Below, piece by piece: positions 17,668 to 26,220 of a stretch of 58,553 bases of DNA (the first letter of the stretch is position 1; every line of letters starts with the position of its first letter). The position numbers and the translations under genes are program-made. The notes under the pieces were generated by a model that did not search any database, was not told where the DNA came from, and saw only the letters and a list, made by a program, of their open reading frames with translations. The stretch comes from Candidatus Endomicrobiellum roisinitermitis (GTDB lineage: Bacteria; Elusimicrobiota; Endomicrobiia; Endomicrobiales; Endomicrobiaceae), in the NCBI GenBank assembly GCA_031287855.1, contig JAITSL010000031.1:1-58553 (forward strand). Reading direction: 5' to 3'.

Positions 17668-18396
17668 ATGCCACATTTTTATGTTAAGCCTGAAAGTATT
17701 AATAACAACATTTTTTCTATGCAAGAAGAACAGGCACACTATTTATTTAACGTACGTCGTTTTAAACAAAATGACGAAATAATGCTTTTTGATGGAAAAG
17801 GAAACTCTTATAAAGCAAAAATTGATTCTATAAATAAAAAGAAAGTTTCCGGACATATTTTATTTTCTTCTTATAAAATGCCTAATTTTATATTAAATCT
17901 TTATACTTGTATACCAAAAGGAAATAAATTTGAATGGTTAATAGAAAAATGTGCTGAAATAGGCGTATTTAAAATAATACCAATAAACACTAAAAGAAGC
18001 ATAATTACAAACATACCAAAAAACAAACCAGAACGATATAAAAAAATATCAATATCTGCAAGCTCTCAATGTGGTAGAAACGATATTATGCAAATAGAAG
18101 AGCCTATTAACTTTAAAGAGGCTTGTATAAACACTACAAAAGACAAAAACTTTATAACCCTATTACCTTGGGAAAAGGAAAGTAGCAACACATTGAAATC
18201 TTTAATACCCAAATCAAAACCTAATGGTATAAATATTCTTATAGGTCCTGAAGGGGGTTTTGAAAATGAAGAAGTTGAATTTGCTAGATCTTTAAATATT
18301 AGAACACTAGTCATTGGAGAAAATATTCTAAGAACAGAAACTGCAGCAATAGTAGCAAGTATTTTAGCAATTCAACTCATAAATGGGACAATTTAA
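17668..18396 (+). CDS. rsmE: 16S rRNA m3U1498 methyltransferase RsmE
   Basis: RsmE methylates N3 of U1498 in 16S rRNA using S-adenosylmethionine. The protein has the N-terminal PUA-like domain (HYLFNVRRFKQNDEIMLFDG) and a C-terminal SPOUT methyltransferase domain with the trefoil-knot motifs IGPEGGFENEEVEFA and LVIGENILRTETAAIVAS. The length of 242 residues is standard. The stop codon is immediately followed by the ATG of mtaB, so the two tRNA/rRNA modification genes form one unit. The neighbours in other genomes (prmA, often just upstream) are missing. Confidence 0.95.
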   Translation: MPHFYVKPESINNNIFSMQEEQAHYLFNVRRFKQNDEIMLFDGKGNSYKAKIDSINKKKVSGHILFSSYKMPNFILNLYTCIPKGNKFEWLIEKCAEIGVFKIIPINTKRSIITNIPKNKPERYKKISISASSQCGRNDIMQIEEPINFKEACINTTKDKNFITLLPWEKESSNTLKSLIPKSKPNGINILIGPEGGFENEEVEFARSLNIRTLVIGENILRTETAAIVASILAIQLINGTI

Positions 18397-19575
18397 ATGA
18401 CAAAATTTTATATTTATACTTTTGGATGTAAAGTGAACCAATACGAATCTCAACTTATATCTGAAAAATATAAAAAAGACAACTTTGTACATGTAGAAAC
18501 TCCGGAAAAAGCAGATATTATTATTTTTAATTCTTGTACAGTAACAAAACAAGCAGATAAAGAATGTCAATATTTTTTAAGAAAAGCTTCTAAATTCCCA
18601 AATAATCCTAAAATAATACTTACAGGATGCTTAGCAAAAAATAAAAATATTGACATAAAACAAAACCTAAAAAATGAGAACATACTAATTGTACAAGACA
18701 AAACAACACTGTTTCCTGAACATACAAAACAAACAATTACAAGTTTTGATAAACGTTCTCGCGCTTTTTTAAAAATACAAGACGGATGTGACAACTTTTG
18801 CAGTTATTGCATAGTTCCATATGTTAGAAATATTCTTTGGAGCAAACCTGACAATGAAGTTATTTCAGAAATTACAAACCTTGTAATAAACGGGTATACT
18901 GAAATAGTCTTAACTGGAATACATGTAGGCAAATATAATGGAGGCTGCTCAAACTTACTTAATAAAATAATTAAAATTCCTCTAGACTTTAGAGTAAGAA
19001 TTTCGTCAATAGAGATAAACGAAATTGACAATAAACTAATATGGCTCATGCAAAACTATCCTGAAAAAATATGCCATCACCTGCATATTCCTTTACAGTC
19101 AGGTAATGACGATATTTTAAAATACATGAATAGAAAATATCTAACCAAAACTTTTGAAGAAAAAATCAAACACATAACAAACATTTTACCAGATTTAGCA
19201 CTCACAACAGATATTATCACAGGATTCCCTGGAGAAAACCAAGAACATCACAAAGAAACTTGTAATTTTATAAAACAAAACCCATTTTCAAGACTTCACG
19301 TTTTCAGATATTCTGATAGAAGCGGTACAAAAGCATCATCATTTATTAACAAAGTACCACAAAACATAATCAAGAGTCAAGTAAAAGATTTATTTGAAAT
19401 AGACTTAGAAAAAAGAAAAGAATTTATAAATAAAAATATCGGTAAAAAAAGAAAAACTGTAAAAATAGGAAAAGATAAAGTACTTACAGATAACTATATA
19501 ACAATAATAACAGACACTACAAAAATTAGCAAAAAAATTTTCGAAGTTAGAGTACCTGAAAATGCAACAATTTAA
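18397..19575 (+). CDS. mtaB: MtaB-type tRNA methylthiotransferase (ms2t6A synthesis)
   Basis: This radical SAM enzyme of the MiaB/MtaB family adds a methylthio group to t6A37 of tRNAs reading ANN codons. The N-terminal UPF0004 domain has its three cysteines in TFGCKVNQYES, IIFNSCTVT and LTGCLAKN. The radical SAM cluster motif CDNFCSYC lies in IQDGCDNFCSYCIVPYVR near residue 135. The C-terminal part after residue 340 is short, with a reduced TRAM-like region. The pattern GCKVNQYE favours MtaB over MiaB (GCQMN). The 224-base gap downstream contains a weak GCTCT-AA-AGAGC hairpin at 19608-19619 and, on the other strand, a gene remnant. Confidence 0.9.
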   Translation: MTKFYIYTFGCKVNQYESQLISEKYKKDNFVHVETPEKADIIIFNSCTVTKQADKECQYFLRKASKFPNNPKIILTGCLAKNKNIDIKQNLKNENILIVQDKTTLFPEHTKQTITSFDKRSRAFLKIQDGCDNFCSYCIVPYVRNILWSKPDNEVISEITNLVINGYTEIVLTGIHVGKYNGGCSNLLNKIIKIPLDFRVRISSIEINEIDNKLIWLMQNYPEKICHHLHIPLQSGNDDILKYMNRKYLTKTFEEKIKHITNILPDLALTTDIITGFPGENQEHHKETCNFIKQNPFSRLHVFRYSDRSGTKASSFINKVPQNIIKSQVKDLFEIDLEKRKEFINKNIGKKRKTVKIGKDKVLTDNYITIITDTTKISKKIFEVRVPENATI

Positions 19576-19637
19576 TTACAAAAACACTAATTTTTAAAAT
19601 CCAACTTGCTCTAAAGAGCTTACTAGAACTAACAATT

Positions 19638-19799
19638 TTATAAGTAAATTCCAGATGCTTCATAATCATGTGAATCATCAAGCCCAAAATATGCTACAAA
19701 GATACCTAAACTTCCCTCATATCCACAATATTCTAACTTAATCCAATTATGTGTCCTACAAAACAACTCGATATTTTGGGTTATTGTAAATTTTTGATA
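19638..19799 (-). pseudogene. Start-less fragment resembling a bacterial SH3 domain, in frame after the amidohydrolase stop
   Basis: Directly beyond the TAG of the amidohydrolase gene and in the same frame, 53 sense codons run to a TAA at 19638-19640. The peptide includes NIELFCRTHNWIKLEYCGYE, then GSLGIFVAYFGLDDSHDYEA. The pattern of a short turn, NWIKLEY, G-Y-E-G and a hydrophobic end resembles bacterial SH3b domains. There is no ATG, GTG or TTG start in a good position. It is either the tail of a lost gene, or the amidohydrolase stop arose recently, or stop read-through occurs. The usual M20 enzyme ends where the TAG is, so the first option is favoured. Confidence 0.35.
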
Positions 19800-20948
19800 C
19801 TACTTTTTTAAAAACTTATCTAGTGTATAAAACAAATATTTTGAAGCTTGTACAATAGCACTTTCATCTATATTAAAATTATTATGGTGCCAAGGATTAG
19901 ACGTAGCCTTATCTTTAGATGTCCCTATAAACATAAAATTCCCAGGAACAACATGTAAATATTCTGAAAAATCCTCACCTCCCATAGATGGTTTTTGTAA
20001 TATTTCAACATTGTTTTTCCCATAAAATTCTTCTGCTGTTTCTATACAATATTTTGTGATTTCTGGGGTATTAATTAATGGCTCTCCTATTGAATTGTAC
20101 TCTCCAATACATTTTACTCCATAAGATTTTTCTATACTTTTTAACTTATTTAAAATACTGTTCTTTATAAATTTTCTAGCTTTATTGTTAAAGGTTCTTA
20201 CTGTCCCATAAAGAGTTATTTGTTTGCATATCACATTGTATGCATCTCCACCATCAATTTTGCCAAATGTTATAACAGAATTTTCTAATGGGTCTAACTC
20301 CCTTGAAATAATACCTTGAACCATACTTATAAAAGCACTACTAGCAACTAAAGCATCTTTACCTTCGTGAGGATAAGCCCCATGCGCAATTTCTCCAATA
20401 ACTTCTATTTTAAGTTGATCAACGCCAGCCATCATTTCATTGTACTTAAAAGCAATTTTGCCAGACTTTACCCACGGACTCACATGTGTTGCTAATATAA
20501 AATCGACATCAGGATTTTTTAAAGCTCCATTAAATATCATATTCTTTGCTCCACCTGAGATTTCCTCGCTAGGTTGAAAAATTAACCTTACATTACCTTG
20601 TAAATTATTTTTTTTATCTTTGAGCAACTTTGCAGCTCCAAGCACTATAGCAACATGAGCATCGTGACCACAAGCGTGCATAAGACCCTTATTAAGTGAC
20701 TTATATTCTATATTGTTTTTCTCATAAACCGGTAAAGCATCTATATCTGCCCTCAAAGCTATTGTTTTACCTTTTGGATCTCCTACAATAGTGCCAATTA
20801 CGCCAGTTTTATTTATACGTTTAAAAGGTATATCATAACTTTTAAGTTTTGATTCAATAAATTTTGCAGTATTAAACTCATTCCCGCCAACTTCAGGATT
20901 TTTGTGAATATACCTTCTAATATCAATAACTTCTTTATCAAAAGTCAT
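19800..20948 (-). CDS. M20-family amidohydrolase (N-acyl-amino-acid / N-acetyl-diaminopimelate deacylase type)
   Basis: The protein belongs to the M20D zinc peptidase group that includes hippurate hydrolase, IAA-amino-acid hydrolase and N-acetyl-diaminopimelate deacetylase. Visible motifs are RRYIHKNPEVGGNEFNTA, ALRADIDALPV, MHACGHDAHVAIVLGAA with the metal-binding Cys/His pair, IFQPSEEISGGAKNMI with the catalytic glutamates, and MGGEDFSEYL. The 382-residue length is typical. It is the last gene of the long mprF-to-amidohydrolase run and follows acpS by 43 bases. The substrate cannot be read from the sequence; deacetylation in lysine/diaminopimelate synthesis is one option. Confidence 0.88.
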   Translation of the reverse strand: MTFDKEVIDIRRYIHKNPEVGGNEFNTAKFIESKLKSYDIPFKRINKTGVIGTIVGDPKGKTIALRADIDALPVYEKNNIEYKSLNKGLMHACGHDAHVAIVLGAAKLLKDKKNNLQGNVRLIFQPSEEISGGAKNMIFNGALKNPDVDFILATHVSPWVKSGKIAFKYNEMMAGVDQLKIEVIGEIAHGAYPHEGKDALVASSAFISMVQGIISRELDPLENSVITFGKIDGGDAYNVICKQITLYGTVRTFNNKARKFIKNSILNKLKSIEKSYGVKCIGEYNSIGEPLINTPEITKYCIETAEEFYGKNNVEILQKPSMGGEDFSEYLHVVPGNFMFIGTSKDKATSNPWHHNNFNIDESAIVQASKYLFYTLDKFLKK

Positions 20949-20991
20949 ATTTTATCTCCTATAATATATATTTAAATAAAATTCTAGATCT

Positions 20992-21324
20992 CTATAAAAA
21001 TATTGCAACCGCAACTGCATACTTGTCAGTATGTGAAATTGATAGTTCCATTTTTGTATTTTTTTTGTTTTTAATAAAAACTTCTGGTTTGCCATATTTG
21101 TTATTTATTATTTTAATATCTGTAATAGCAATTTTTCTATTTTTACAACTAAGAGCTTTCCAAACAGCTTCTTTTGCAACAAACCTAACAGCTAAATGTT
21201 GAGCAACATTTTTTTTAGAATAAGAGTAGTCTATTTCTTCTTGAGAAAAAATACGTTTAATAATTTTTGAGCTTTTTAAATATTTGTTAAATCTTTTAAC
21301 TTCTTCTATGTCTATGCCTACCAT
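20992..21324 (-). CDS. acpS: Holo-[acyl-carrier-protein] synthase
   Basis: AcpS transfers the phosphopantetheine arm from coenzyme A to acyl carrier protein. The 110-residue protein has the family start MVGIDIEEVKRF, with the metal-binding aspartate, and RFVAKEAVWKAL, with the glutamate. It ends with ELSISHTDKYAVAVAIF. It needs coenzyme A, whose precursor pathway starts with panB/panC in this window. It lies 106 bases after glmS; a small hairpin in that gap may reduce read-through. Confidence 0.94.
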   Translation of the reverse strand: MVGIDIEEVKRFNKYLKSSKIIKRIFSQEEIDYSYSKKNVAQHLAVRFVAKEAVWKALSCKNRKIAITDIKIINNKYGKPEVFIKNKKNTKMELSISHTDKYAVAVAIFL

Positions 21325-21348
21325 ATCTACCGACTCCCAAGTTATTGC

Positions 21349-21367
21349 AAAACCTTAAATAGGTTTT
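21349..21367 (-). terminator. Possible weak intrinsic terminator between glmS and acpS
   Basis: AAAACCT and AGGTTTT form a 7-bp stem with a 5-base loop; the 3' arm on the minus strand ends in TTTT. It has only three G-C pairs and sits in front of acpS, so it may act as a partial terminator or have no role. Confidence 0.3.
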
Positions 21368-21430
21368 ATAAAAATAAATCTAAAGCCTATGTTGCAACTA
21401 GAAATAATAATACAGGAATTTCATTTAAAT

Positions 21431-23269
21431 TTATTCAACTGTTACAGATTTCGCCAAATTCCTTGGTTGGTCAACATCACAACCCAAATTAACAGAAATA
21501 TAATAAGCTAGCAATTGCAAAGGAACAACAGAAATTAGAGGTGCAACAAATTCGTCAGTTCCTGGAACGTAAATAACATGATCACTTTTTGTTAACATTT
21601 CTCTATTACCTGAACTCGCTATCGCAATAATAGTTGCTCCTCTTGCTTTAGCTTCTTCCATATTGGAAATCACTTTTTCATAAACCTTACTATTTGTGGC
21701 TATAGAAACTATAGGTATGGATTTGTCGATTAAAGCAATTGGGCCATGTTTCATTTCACCAGCAGCATACCCCTCTGCGTGTATATAAGAAATTTCTTTG
21801 AGTTTTAATGCACCTTCAAGAGCTATAGGATAATTTACATGTCTACCCAAATATAAAAAATCTTTTTTTCGGTCAAACAATTTTGCTATTTTGTTTACTT
21901 CTTGTGCATTTTCTAAAAAATCTCCTATTTTTACTGGTATCTCCCACAACTCTTGTAAATACTTTTTTATGTCTTCTTTAGATAAAGATTCTTTTTTAGA
22001 TGCAAAATCTAAAGCAAGAATATAAAGTGCTGTAAGTTGTCCTGTAAAAGCTTTTGTTGAAGCCACTCCTACTTCTATACCACAATGAGTGTAAACTACA
22101 TGGTTAGTTTCACGACTTATACTTGAACCCACAACGTTACATACTGCAAGCGCTTGGCAACCTTTGCTTTTTGCAAGCCGTAAAGCAGCTAAAGTATCTG
22201 CAGTCTCACCAGATTGAGAAATAGCTATAACTAAAGTTTTTTCACTTAATATAGGATTCCTATACCTAAACTCTGATGCAATGTCTACCTCTGTAGGAAT
22301 TTTTGCAAAATTTTCAAACAAAAATTTTGATACAAAACCAGCATGGTAAGATGATCCACAAGCAATTACATAAATATTTGAAATGTTTCTAACATATTTT
22401 TTATTTAACTTTACTTCTTCTACGTGTATCTTGCCCTCATTTGGATAAATTCTTCCTCTTAGCGTATCCTCTATAGTATGAGGCTGTTCAAAAATTTCTT
22501 TTAGCATAAAATGCTTATATCCAGATTTTTCTGCTAAAACTGGATCCCAATTTATAGTTTTTATTTCACGATTTTGCTCATTACCTTCTTTATCAATAAT
22601 TACAATTTTGTCTTTTGTTATTTTAGCTATATCACCATTTTCAAGAAAAATCATATCTCTTGTATAAGTAAGCAAAGCAGGTATATCTGAAGCGATAAAA
22701 TTTTCTTTTACTCCAACACCAATTATTAGCGGAGCTTCTTGCCTTGCACAAATTATTGTGTGCGGATCATCTTTACATATTACACCTAAAGCGTAAGAGC
22801 CTTTAATTTTATTTAAAGTTTTTTTAACAGCATCAAATAGGTCACCTCTATAATATTTTTTTATAAGGTAAGCTATAACTTCCGTATCTGTTTCTGACTT
22901 AAAATCTTTTAAGTTTTCTTTTAATTGACTTTTCAAATCTGCATAATTTTCAATTATCCCATTGTGCACAATAACAATACTGTTACTAGCATCTGTATGA
23001 GGATGCGCATTATTCTCAGAAGGTTTACCATGTGTTGCCCAACGCGTATGCCCTATAGCAATGTTTGAGCTAATAGGATCTTGCGCTATGATGTCTGTTA
23101 AATTACAAAGTTTACCAACGCTTCTTCTGATATGCAATAAATTATTACAAACTACAGCTATACCAGCTGAATCGTAACCTCTGTACTCAAGTTTTTTTAA
23201 ACCTTTTAGCACAACTTCAACAGCATTTTTAGCACTTTCTTTGCCAACATAGCCAACTATCCCACACAT
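21431..23269 (-). CDS. glmS: Glutamine-fructose-6-phosphate aminotransferase (isomerizing)
   Basis: GlmS makes glucosamine-6-phosphate, the first committed step to UDP-GlcNAc for peptidoglycan and lipopolysaccharide. The N-terminal glutaminase domain begins MCGIVGYVG with the nucleophilic Cys after Met1 removal, followed by KLEYRGYDSAGIAV, GHTRWATHG and ESETDTE-like motifs. Two SIS domains follow (YVIACGSSYHAGFVSK, ISQSGETADTLAAL, GVASTKAFTGQ). The C-terminus DQPRNLAKSVTVE is the conserved end. There is no room for a glmS ribozyme upstream, since only three bases separate it from pdxJ. glmM lies two genes upstream, so the two UDP-GlcNAc genes share a transcript. Confidence 0.97.
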   Translation of the reverse strand: MCGIVGYVGKESAKNAVEVVLKGLKKLEYRGYDSAGIAVVCNNLLHIRRSVGKLCNLTDIIAQDPISSNIAIGHTRWATHGKPSENNAHPHTDASNSIVIVHNGIIENYADLKSQLKENLKDFKSETDTEVIAYLIKKYYRGDLFDAVKKTLNKIKGSYALGVICKDDPHTIICARQEAPLIIGVGVKENFIASDIPALLTYTRDMIFLENGDIAKITKDKIVIIDKEGNEQNREIKTINWDPVLAEKSGYKHFMLKEIFEQPHTIEDTLRGRIYPNEGKIHVEEVKLNKKYVRNISNIYVIACGSSYHAGFVSKFLFENFAKIPTEVDIASEFRYRNPILSEKTLVIAISQSGETADTLAALRLAKSKGCQALAVCNVVGSSISRETNHVVYTHCGIEVGVASTKAFTGQLTALYILALDFASKKESLSKEDIKKYLQELWEIPVKIGDFLENAQEVNKIAKLFDRKKDFLYLGRHVNYPIALEGALKLKEISYIHAEGYAAGEMKHGPIALIDKSIPIVSIATNSKVYEKVISNMEEAKARGATIIAIASSGNREMLTKSDHVIYVPGTDEFVAPLISVVPLQLLAYYISVNLGCDVDQPRNLAKSVTVE

Positions 23270-23272
23270 AGA

Positions 23273-24007
23273 TTATCCTTTATTTATAAGTTTTTTCATA
23301 TCTTTTACTGCAGTTCTAAGACCAGTAAAAACACTTTTTGCAATAATTGAAAAACCTATATTAAACTCTTTTAAGTTTGGAACTTTACTTATATGTTTTA
23401 TATTGCCATAATCCAATCCATGCCCTGCTTTTAACAAAAGTTTATTTTTTGTGGCTACTTGCGAAGCTTGTAAAATTTTTTTAAATTCTTCTTTAAAGTT
23501 TGAAGAGCTTCTTCCATCTTCTTTATAAAATTTTGCATATCTACCAGTATGAATCTCTATAGCGTCTGCGCCTATTTGACTACACGCTAAAATTTGTTCC
23601 GTATCAGCTTCAATAAACATACTAACTAGTACACCCACTTTTTTTAATTTCTCTACACAATTTGCAAGAATTTTTTTATTCTTTTTAACATCTAAACCAC
23701 CTTCTGTTGTTAGCTCTTGCCTTTTTTCCGGAACTATACATACAAAATCTGGCTTAACATTTAATGCCACTTTAATTATTTCATCTGTGGCAGACATTTC
23801 AAGATTCAATTTTGTCTTAATAGACTTTTTTAAATCGTAAACATCACTATCTTGAATATGCCTTCTATCCTCTCTTAAATGTACAGTTATAATATCTGCT
23901 CCAGCTTTTTCACATATTAACGCAGCATCAATAACAGAGGGAATAGTATCTTTTCTTGCTTGTCTTATTGTAGCTATATGATCTACATTTACACCTAATT
24001 TTATCAT
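23273..24007 (-). CDS. pdxJ: Pyridoxine 5'-phosphate synthase
   Basis: PdxJ condenses 1-deoxyxylulose-5-phosphate with aminoacetone phosphate to pyridoxine phosphate, closing the DXP-dependent vitamin B6 route. Motifs are LGVNVDHIATIRQARKD, ITVHLREDRRHIQD, CIVPEKRQELTTEGGLDV and AGHGLDYGNI, all typical. I chose ATG 24007 (MIKLGVNVDHI) because AGAGG stands just upstream and this avoids overlap with glmM; an upstream start at 24028 is unlikely. Other pdx genes are not in the window. Confidence 0.95.
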   Translation of the reverse strand: MIKLGVNVDHIATIRQARKDTIPSVIDAALICEKAGADIITVHLREDRRHIQDSDVYDLKKSIKTKLNLEMSATDEIIKVALNVKPDFVCIVPEKRQELTTEGGLDVKKNKKILANCVEKLKKVGVLVSMFIEADTEQILACSQIGADAIEIHTGRYAKFYKEDGRSSSNFKEEFKKILQASQVATKNKLLLKAGHGLDYGNIKHISKVPNLKEFNIGFSIIAKSVFTGLRTAVKDMKKLINKG

Positions 24008-24021
24008 TAGAACCTCTTTTT

Positions 24022-25359
24022 TTAACAATTAACCTCTGCACAAATACTATTGGCTAAATCTTTTGCAATTTTCTTAATTGCCTTCAAATTTTTACCTTCA
24101 ACCATAACTCTTAGAAGGTTTTCTGTACCAGAATATCTTATAAGAATGCGTCCATCTTTTCCTAATAACTGTTCGGACTCCTTTAGCAATTTATAAGATT
24201 TTGAAAGTTGTTCTATAGGTATTTTCTTTTTAATTTTGTTATTGATAAGAACCTGTGGAAACTTCTCAATACCTACCATAAATTCAGACATAGTTTTGTC
24301 TAATTGGCATAATGCTCCAAGCAACATAATAGAACTAAGAATCCCATCTCCTGTAGTTAAAATATCTTTAAAAATGAAATGCCCTGACTGTTCACCCCCA
24401 AGCGAGGACTTATGTTTTTTCATATCTTCAATAACATACCTGTCACCAACTTTAGATAAAACAATATTTATTTTTGCATCTTCCATGGCACGCATAAGTC
24501 CTAAATTTGCCATAACTGTAGAAACTAAAATATTATTTTTTAATTTATTATTATTTTTTAGCCATTTTGCCATTGCAGCAAGGAAATAATCTCCATCTTT
24601 AATTGCGCCTTTTTCGTCTACACATATTAGTCTATCTGAATCACCATCAAAAGCAAAGCCACAAAAAGCATTATGCTTTTTTACATGTTCTGCTACAATT
24701 TCTGGATATAAAGCCCCGCAATTAAAATTAATGTTTTTCCCATCCGGTTTGTTATTTAAAGCAACAATTTTTGCACCAAGTTTTTTTAGTACATAAGGTG
24801 CAGCTTTATAAGAGGCCCCATTTGCACAATCAACAACTATAGTTTTCCCTTTAAGGGATTTGCCTATAAAATTTTTTATTAAAAAATCTTCATAAAATTT
24901 TATAAGACTTAAATCTTCTTTAACAGATAATTTATTGTTTTCAATATCAACTTTTAAATCTAGATATTTATTAATTTTACGTTCTATTTTTTCTTCAACA
25001 CTATCGGCAAGTTTAAACCCTTTTGAATTAAAAATTTTAATTCCATTATCTATATAAGAGTTATGACTTGCAGATATCACAATTGCCGCAGAATAGTTGC
25101 CTTGTTTAACAACTAAAGAAGCCGCAGAGGTAGGCATAACACCACTAAAAACAGGTTTTACACCCACTTTAATAATACCTTTTGCAAGTTCCTTTTGTAT
25201 TCTCTTTCCAGATTCTCTTGTATCCCTAACCATTAGAATATTTTTACTGTTCCCTAAAACTTCTGCTATTGCCATTCCAACAATATTAAGCGTTTTGTTG
25301 TCAAATGGAAAGCTCAAACTATTCCCTCTTATACCATCTGTACCAAATAACTTTGTCAC
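24022..25359 (-). CDS. glmM: Phosphoglucosamine mutase
   Basis: GlmM interconverts glucosamine-6-phosphate and glucosamine-1-phosphate. The N-terminus VTKLFGTDGIRG, the active-site serine loop VISASHNSYIDNGIKIF, the metal loop FDGDSDRLICVD and the C-terminal RYSGTENLLRVMVEG are all present. I place the start at a GTG (25359) because it overlaps the stop of the preceding small ORF as GTGA, has GGGG a few bases upstream, and yields the standard N-terminus. A longer frame to 25422 would add a hydrophobic stretch that belongs to another frame's cdaR remnant. The cdaA-cdaR-glmM order is widespread. Confidence 0.95.
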   Translation of the reverse strand: MTKLFGTDGIRGNSLSFPFDNKTLNIVGMAIAEVLGNSKNILMVRDTRESGKRIQKELAKGIIKVGVKPVFSGVMPTSAASLVVKQGNYSAAIVISASHNSYIDNGIKIFNSKGFKLADSVEEKIERKINKYLDLKVDIENNKLSVKEDLSLIKFYEDFLIKNFIGKSLKGKTIVVDCANGASYKAAPYVLKKLGAKIVALNNKPDGKNINFNCGALYPEIVAEHVKKHNAFCGFAFDGDSDRLICVDEKGAIKDGDYFLAAMAKWLKNNNKLKNNILVSTVMANLGLMRAMEDAKINIVLSKVGDRYVIEDMKKHKSSLGGEQSGHFIFKDILTTGDGILSSIMLLGALCQLDKTMSEFMVGIEKFPQVLINNKIKKKIPIEQLSKSYKLLKESEQLLGKDGRILIRYSGTENLLRVMVEGKNLKAIKKIAKDLANSICAEVNC

Positions 25360-25454
25360 ATATACCCCGCATATAACCAAACAAAAAGAGCAAGAACTAA
25401 AGCCAATAATTTTAATTGCCAATTCTTTTTTATTTTGGCATAAACTTTTTTCAT
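25356..25454 (-). CDS. CdaR (YbbR) reduced to its N-terminal membrane anchor
   Basis: One base after the cdaA stop, ATG 25454 opens a 32-codon frame: MKKVYAKIKKNWQLKLLALV, then LALFVWLYAGYM. The basic start, the NWQLKLLAL and the LFVWLY end are the typical N-terminus of YbbR-domain proteins such as CdaR, the regulator of diadenylate cyclase. In those proteins several YbbR repeats follow outside the membrane; here a TGA ends the frame and overlaps the glmM GTG by four bases. Position between cdaA and glmM is exactly that of cdaR elsewhere. It is either a truncated relic kept for translational coupling or a working membrane peptide that still binds CdaA. Confidence 0.7.
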   Translation of the reverse strand: MKKVYAKIKKNWQLKLLALVLALFVWLYAGYM

Positions 25455-25455
25455 T

Positions 25456-26211
25456 TTAGTCCACCAATGCCTCACCATTTGTTTTTATTATTTCTTTAAG
25501 CTTTGCAGCAGAAATATAGCCATGCAATTTACCATTATAAGCTACAGATATTTTCCCAGTTTCTTCAGAAACCACAATTACTAAAGCGTCTGTAACTTCA
25601 CTTAACCCAAGTGCTGCTCTGTGCCTTGTGCCAAAAAGTTTAACACTAGTCTCATGACTTAGCGGAAGTAAGCACCCTGCAGCCATGATTTTACGATTAA
25701 ATATAACTACTGCTCCATCATGTAAAGGGGCAGACTTGTTTTTAAATATTGACAACAAAAGTTCTTTTGAAATATTGGCGTTTAAAGCTATGCCGGTTTC
25801 TATAAAATTTTTTAAACCCACTTCATTCTCAAGAGCAATAAGCCCACCCATAACAGATTTACTTAAATCTTCAACAGCTTCAACAATTTCTGTTACATAA
25901 AAATCTTCCACCTTAGATTTTGAACACCAAAGTTGGCTACCTATTTGCGCTAAAACATTTCGTATTTCAGTTTGAAATATTACAGCAAATATAATAACTG
26001 CAGCAAGCCAAAAATTCCCTAACAACCAAGACAAAGCTTTAAGATGTAAAACATCTCTTGCCACTATAGTAAGGCCTAAAATAAATAAAATACCAATAAC
26101 AATTTGTATAGCTCTTGTACCTTTAATAATTAAGATAAGCCTATAAAAGATTATGGCAAGTATAAGGATGTCTAAAATATTAACTATGTAGGTATTATAA
26201 ATATAAACCAT
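25456..26211 (-). CDS. cdaA: Diadenylate cyclase CdaA (c-di-AMP synthase)
   Basis: CdaA joins two ATP to c-di-AMP, a second messenger controlling potassium, turgor and cell-wall synthesis. The first about 95 residues hold three hydrophobic segments. The DisA_N (DAC) domain shows LHDGAVVIFNRKIMAAGCLL with the DGA motif and FGTRHRAALGLSE with the RHR motif. The 251-residue length is normal for the membrane type. It is followed by the cdaR remnant and glmM, the canonical cdaA-cdaR-glmM set. The antiporter at 10139 is of a class controlled by c-di-AMP in other bacteria, though no link can be seen here. Confidence 0.95.
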   Translation of the reverse strand: MVYIYNTYIVNILDILILAIIFYRLILIIKGTRAIQIVIGILFILGLTIVARDVLHLKALSWLLGNFWLAAVIIFAVIFQTEIRNVLAQIGSQLWCSKSKVEDFYVTEIVEAVEDLSKSVMGGLIALENEVGLKNFIETGIALNANISKELLLSIFKNKSAPLHDGAVVIFNRKIMAAGCLLPLSHETSVKLFGTRHRAALGLSEVTDALVIVVSEETGKISVAYNGKLHGYISAAKLKEIIKTNGEALVD

Positions 26212-26220
26212 AGTTTCCGC

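Noticed and set aside
23270-23272. glmS ribozyme upstream of glmS
   Set aside because: glmS follows pdxJ with only a three-base gap, so there is no space for the ribozyme.
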